DNA from: CAYGWP01 sp964353455
Lineage (GTDB): Bacteria > Planctomycetota > Phycisphaerae > FEN-1346
Length of the DNA stretch: 32,285 bases
Reading direction: 5' to 3'
NCBI GenBank assembly: GCA_964353455.1
Contig: CAYGWP010000424.1
Location: 1-32,285, forward strand
Under the pieces are notes generated by a model. It saw only the letters and a program-made list of their open reading frames with translations. It searched no databases and was not told the origin of the DNA. A program made the position numbers and the translations under genes. Below, one piece after another: positions 30,177 through 32,285 of the stretch. Every line of letters begins with the position of its first letter. Positions within the stretch are counted from its first letter, which is position 1.

Positions 30177-31310
30177 GTGCATACCGTCTGTAAGAGTAGC
30201 CGTCTATGGCTCGCCTTGGGGGCCGTATGGGCCATCTGCCTGTTGGCCGGGACGGCCGGCGCCCAGACGGCGGCGCCCCCGCCCGCCGAGCAGTCTGCCG
30301 TGTTGCCGCCGGACGCCCCGGCGCCCGCTCCTGTCGCAAATGACCCGGAGCACCTGGCGAAGGGCGAGATCCGTTGCGGCGATGCCTGGGTGCCTATCGA
30401 CAAGGTGTTCCAGGACTACCAGGCCGTACGGGCCGAGTTGGCCGGACTTCAGGGCAAGGTCAATGCCGCCCGGACGAAGGTCACGGATCTTCAATATCAA
30501 CTCAACGCGATGAAGAACGACATCGCCACGGCCGACCGGCCTGCCCGGGTCGACATGGCCAAGGCCAGGAACCAGCAACGCGACTACAACCATGTCCTGG
30601 ATGCGCCGGCGCCCCAGAAGCCCGTGCTTCGCCCGCTGCCGCCGCAGCCCAGGCGCACCTCGTACTCAAGCGGCGGCGGCGGCGGAGGCTACGGCGGAGG
30701 CTATGGCGGCGGCTATGGCGGTGGATATGGCGGCAACAACCCCTATGACAATGACATCCAGAACTGGCAGAGGACCTGCCAGGTCATCAAGCAGCAGAAC
30801 GACCAGTTGACGCAGAAGTACAACCAGGACTACGGCGACTGGAAGAAGAAGCAGGACGAGGCCAAGAAGGAGATGCCGAAACTCAACAACACAATCAAGG
30901 ATTGCGAGGCCAAACTGGATCGGTCGCAGGCGGACCTCGCGGTCAAGCAGGCCCCCACACTGGAGAAGGTCAAGGCGGCCAACGAGGATGCCCTGGCGAT
31001 CGGGCGGGAGGTTGCCGCCGTCGAGATAGGCCTGAAGATGCTGGCCGACGCGCTCCGCGCCGCACCCGAGACCCTGCGGTTCCAGCATAGCATCATTGAG
31101 TGGGAGACCGTCTTCCATCCGCTCTCGGACCTGGAGAAGATGCTGACGGAGACGCAGGCGGAGATCATCCGGGTCCGCGACCAGATGAAATCCGAGGCTG
31201 TCGCCGCCGGGAGGTCGTTCGATCCGAAGTGGCGGCATCCGCAGCAGGACCGGCTGGATGCGCTGAAGACCCTTATCGACAAGGCCAAGGCGGTGCAGGC
31301 AAAGGCGTAG
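30177..31310 (+). CDS. Exported coiled-coil protein with Gly/Tyr-rich linker
   Basis: A 377-residue protein of unknown function. It has a signal peptide (LWLALGAVWAICLLAGTAGAQ), an Ala/Pro spacer, a first coiled coil around residues 80-120 (AELAGLQGKVNAARTKVTDL), and a linker of GYGGGYGG repeats around residues 165-186. A long second helical region follows (TQKYNQDYGDWKKKQDEAKK, EMPKLNNTIKDCEAKLDRSQ). Cysteines occur at GEIRCGDAW, RTCQVIK and IKDCEAK. It looks like a periplasmic or surface structural protein. It stands alone, divergent from kdsD, with a very strong ribosome site. Confidence 0.82.
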   Translation: MHTVCKSSRLWLALGAVWAICLLAGTAGAQTAAPPPAEQSAVLPPDAPAPAPVANDPEHLAKGEIRCGDAWVPIDKVFQDYQAVRAELAGLQGKVNAARTKVTDLQYQLNAMKNDIATADRPARVDMAKARNQQRDYNHVLDAPAPQKPVLRPLPPQPRRTSYSSGGGGGGYGGGYGGGYGGGYGGNNPYDNDIQNWQRTCQVIKQQNDQLTQKYNQDYGDWKKKQDEAKKEMPKLNNTIKDCEAKLDRSQADLAVKQAPTLEKVKAANEDALAIGREVAAVEIGLKMLADALRAAPETLRFQHSIIEWETVFHPLSDLEKMLTETQAEIIRVRDQMKSEAVAAGRSFDPKWRHPQQDRLDALKTLIDKAKAVQAKA

Positions 31311-31323
31311 GACGGCCCTCAGA

Positions 31324-31869
31324 TTACCAGTAGATGTACCGCTGGAACTCATTTCGCTCGCGCGGGGTGAGTTCCTCAAGGTCGGGAATCAGATAGCGAT
31401 TGTCTTCCACGTCAATGAGGACCTTGCCGCGGCGGCCGTAGTCGAACGCCCGGTCGTGCCGCCAGGGGACAAGGATGTCGGCCTCGCCCTTATCGGTCTC
31501 CACTTCCATATTCACAAAGCCATATTTCCAGCCGACGCGACGGATGCGCGCGATCGTGTGAACGAAGTACCGTCGGGCAAGGGCCTGACGCACGAGCGTG
31601 GCATCATCCTCGGGGAACTCGCCCAGGTTGCGGATGACGCCGATCTCAATCTCCTCCTCGCCCCCGGTGTGGATGAGCGAAATGTACTCGTCCGGGTGCG
31701 CCACCGGGAACGCGTATGCCGCATACACGCCTCCGTAGATCCGCTCGTTCTTCACGGTGACGTGCAGGGCCTCGTGCGTCCCCAGATGGATGCGGCACAT
31801 TTCGGGCTTGAGGAACCGGACCTCGGTCGGGCTCGGGTCAACCGGCTGGTCTTGGATTTCGGTGCTCAT
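31324..31869 (-). CDS. DUF1854 protein, partner of an ABC exporter
   Basis: A 181-residue protein with EALHVTVKNERIYGGVYAAY, AFPVAHPDEYISLI, EEEIEIGVIRNLGEF, EVETDKGEADILVPWRHDRA and RYLIPDLEELTPRERNEF, the pattern of DUF1854, a family known to sit next to ABC exporters and in some genomes associated with cyanophycin genes. No cyanophycin synthetase is visible here. The ATG at 31869 has AGGA 5 bases upstream; the frame is open 12 codons earlier but without a ribosome site. It lies 53 bases after the ABC exporter gene on the same strand. Confidence 0.88.
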   Translation of the reverse strand: MSTEIQDQPVDPSPTEVRFLKPEMCRIHLGTHEALHVTVKNERIYGGVYAAYAFPVAHPDEYISLIHTGGEEEIEIGVIRNLGEFPEDDATLVRQALARRYFVHTIARIRRVGWKYGFVNMEVETDKGEADILVPWRHDRAFDYGRRGKVLIDVEDNRYLIPDLEELTPRERNEFQRYIYW

Positions 31870-31922
31870 GTCATTCCTGGCCGAGGTGGGTCCCGTACGG
31901 GCCACGCCGGCCTTGGAGCGCT

Positions 31923-32285
31923 CTATTTTCTGCGGAGCGCAAGGGCATCGACGCTCGGCTCGCGCGACAGTTCCGTCTGGATCTTCACGAGCCGGTAATA
32001 CAGGCCGCCGAGGGCGAGCAGTTCATCGTGGGTGCCCTGCTCCACGATGCGGCCTTTATCGATGACGAAGACGCGGTCGGAGTTCTTAAGGGTGCTGAGG
32101 CGGTGCGCGATGGCAATGGTCGTGCGGCCGGCAGTGACGCGGGCCAGGGCCTCCTGGATGAGTTGCTCGCTTTCGGTATCGACGTTGCTGGTGGCCTCGT
32201 CGAGAATGAGGATTTTGGGGTTGTAGAGGAGCGCCCGGGCGATGGAGATGCGCTGGCGTTCGCCGCCCGAGAGGCCGGCCCCGCG
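31923..32285 (-). CDS. ABC exporter, C-terminal part of ATPase domain (cut by window edge)
   Basis: The last 120 codons of an ABC transporter run off the window. Visible motifs are the signature LSGGERQR, Walker B ILILDEATSNVD, H-loop AIAHRLST and the usual tail IVEQGTHDELLALGGLYYRL, as in exporters with fused permease and ATPase. The stop is TAG at 31925-31923. Together with the downstream DUF1854 gene it forms a conserved pair. The membrane half and substrate lie outside the window. Confidence 0.93.
   Translation of the reverse strand, partial: RGAGLSGGERQRISIARALLYNPKILILDEATSNVDTESEQLIQEALARVTAGRTTIAIAHRLSTLKNSDRVFVIDKGRIVEQGTHDELLALGGLYYRLVKIQTELSREPSVDALALRRK

Noticed and set aside
30664..30738. 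Repeated GGC/TAT units as a CRISPR or satellite
   Set aside because: They are in frame within a coding gene and encode Gly/Tyr repeats; there are no spacers.
1..32285. tRNA, rRNA, transposase, integrase or defence genes
   Set aside because: I looked on both strands and found no cloverleaf, conserved rRNA segment, DDE/tyrosine-recombinase motif or defence cluster; very short RNAs could still be missed by eye.

Overview
The window is about 32 kb of high-GC chromosomal DNA from a Gram-negative bacterium. It encodes Kdo synthesis with an Lpt-type export protein, lipoproteins, Tat-type signal peptides and HslVU. The mix (large multi-domain envelope proteins, many Ala/Gly-rich hypothetical proteins, a Tat/lipoprotein AmmeMemoRadiSam cluster, a DUF1854-ABC exporter pair) resembles uncultured, probably anaerobic Planctomycetota of the Phycisphaerae type. 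That placement is inference from gene content; there is no rRNA or other taxonomic marker here. I see no tRNA, rRNA, CRISPR array, transposase or prophage gene, and no gene-free stretch longer than 300 bases.

Layout: (1) 1-4084, plus strand: the tail of an upstream gene, then an ABC ATPase, its large permease and a membrane-anchored helical-repeat protein, with overlapping ends. (2) 12265-4077, minus strand: a long, tightly spaced run of 11 genes. In transcription order these are a hexuloisomerase-like SIS protein, a YkgJ cysteine-cluster protein, phosphatidylserine decarboxylase, phosphatidylserine synthase, a lipoprotein, HisS, a PD-(D/E)XK-like protein, three small membrane proteins (two of them paralogues), biotin synthase and a FabF-like ketosynthase. 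A promoter candidate precedes the first gene. (3) 12402-15411: a glycosyltransferase, a uronate-isomerase-like amidohydrolase and a small TPR protein. (4) 17874-15463, minus: a nitroreductase, HslV and HslU. (5) 18015-20390, plus: a large membrane protein with a degenerate spermidine-synthase core, separated by a long inverted repeat from (6) 24365-20480, minus: a three-gene AmmeMemoRadiSam cluster in which all three products carry export signals. (7) 30013-24585, minus: kdsD, kdsC, a 1089-residue LptC/LptA-like protein and a second nitroreductase, echoing the E. coli kdsD-kdsC-lptC-lptA order. (8) 30177-31310, plus: an exported coiled-coil protein with a Gly/Tyr linker. (9) 32285-31324, minus: the end of an ABC exporter followed by its DUF1854 partner.

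Most worth a second look: the exported AmmeMemoRadiSam cluster with an embedded DUF362 protein; a BioB that lacks two of the four classical [2Fe-2S] ligands but has extra cysteines; the giant Lpt-like protein; and a perfect 21-bp inverted repeat between convergent genes. All functional calls come from reading motifs by eye; no database search was run.
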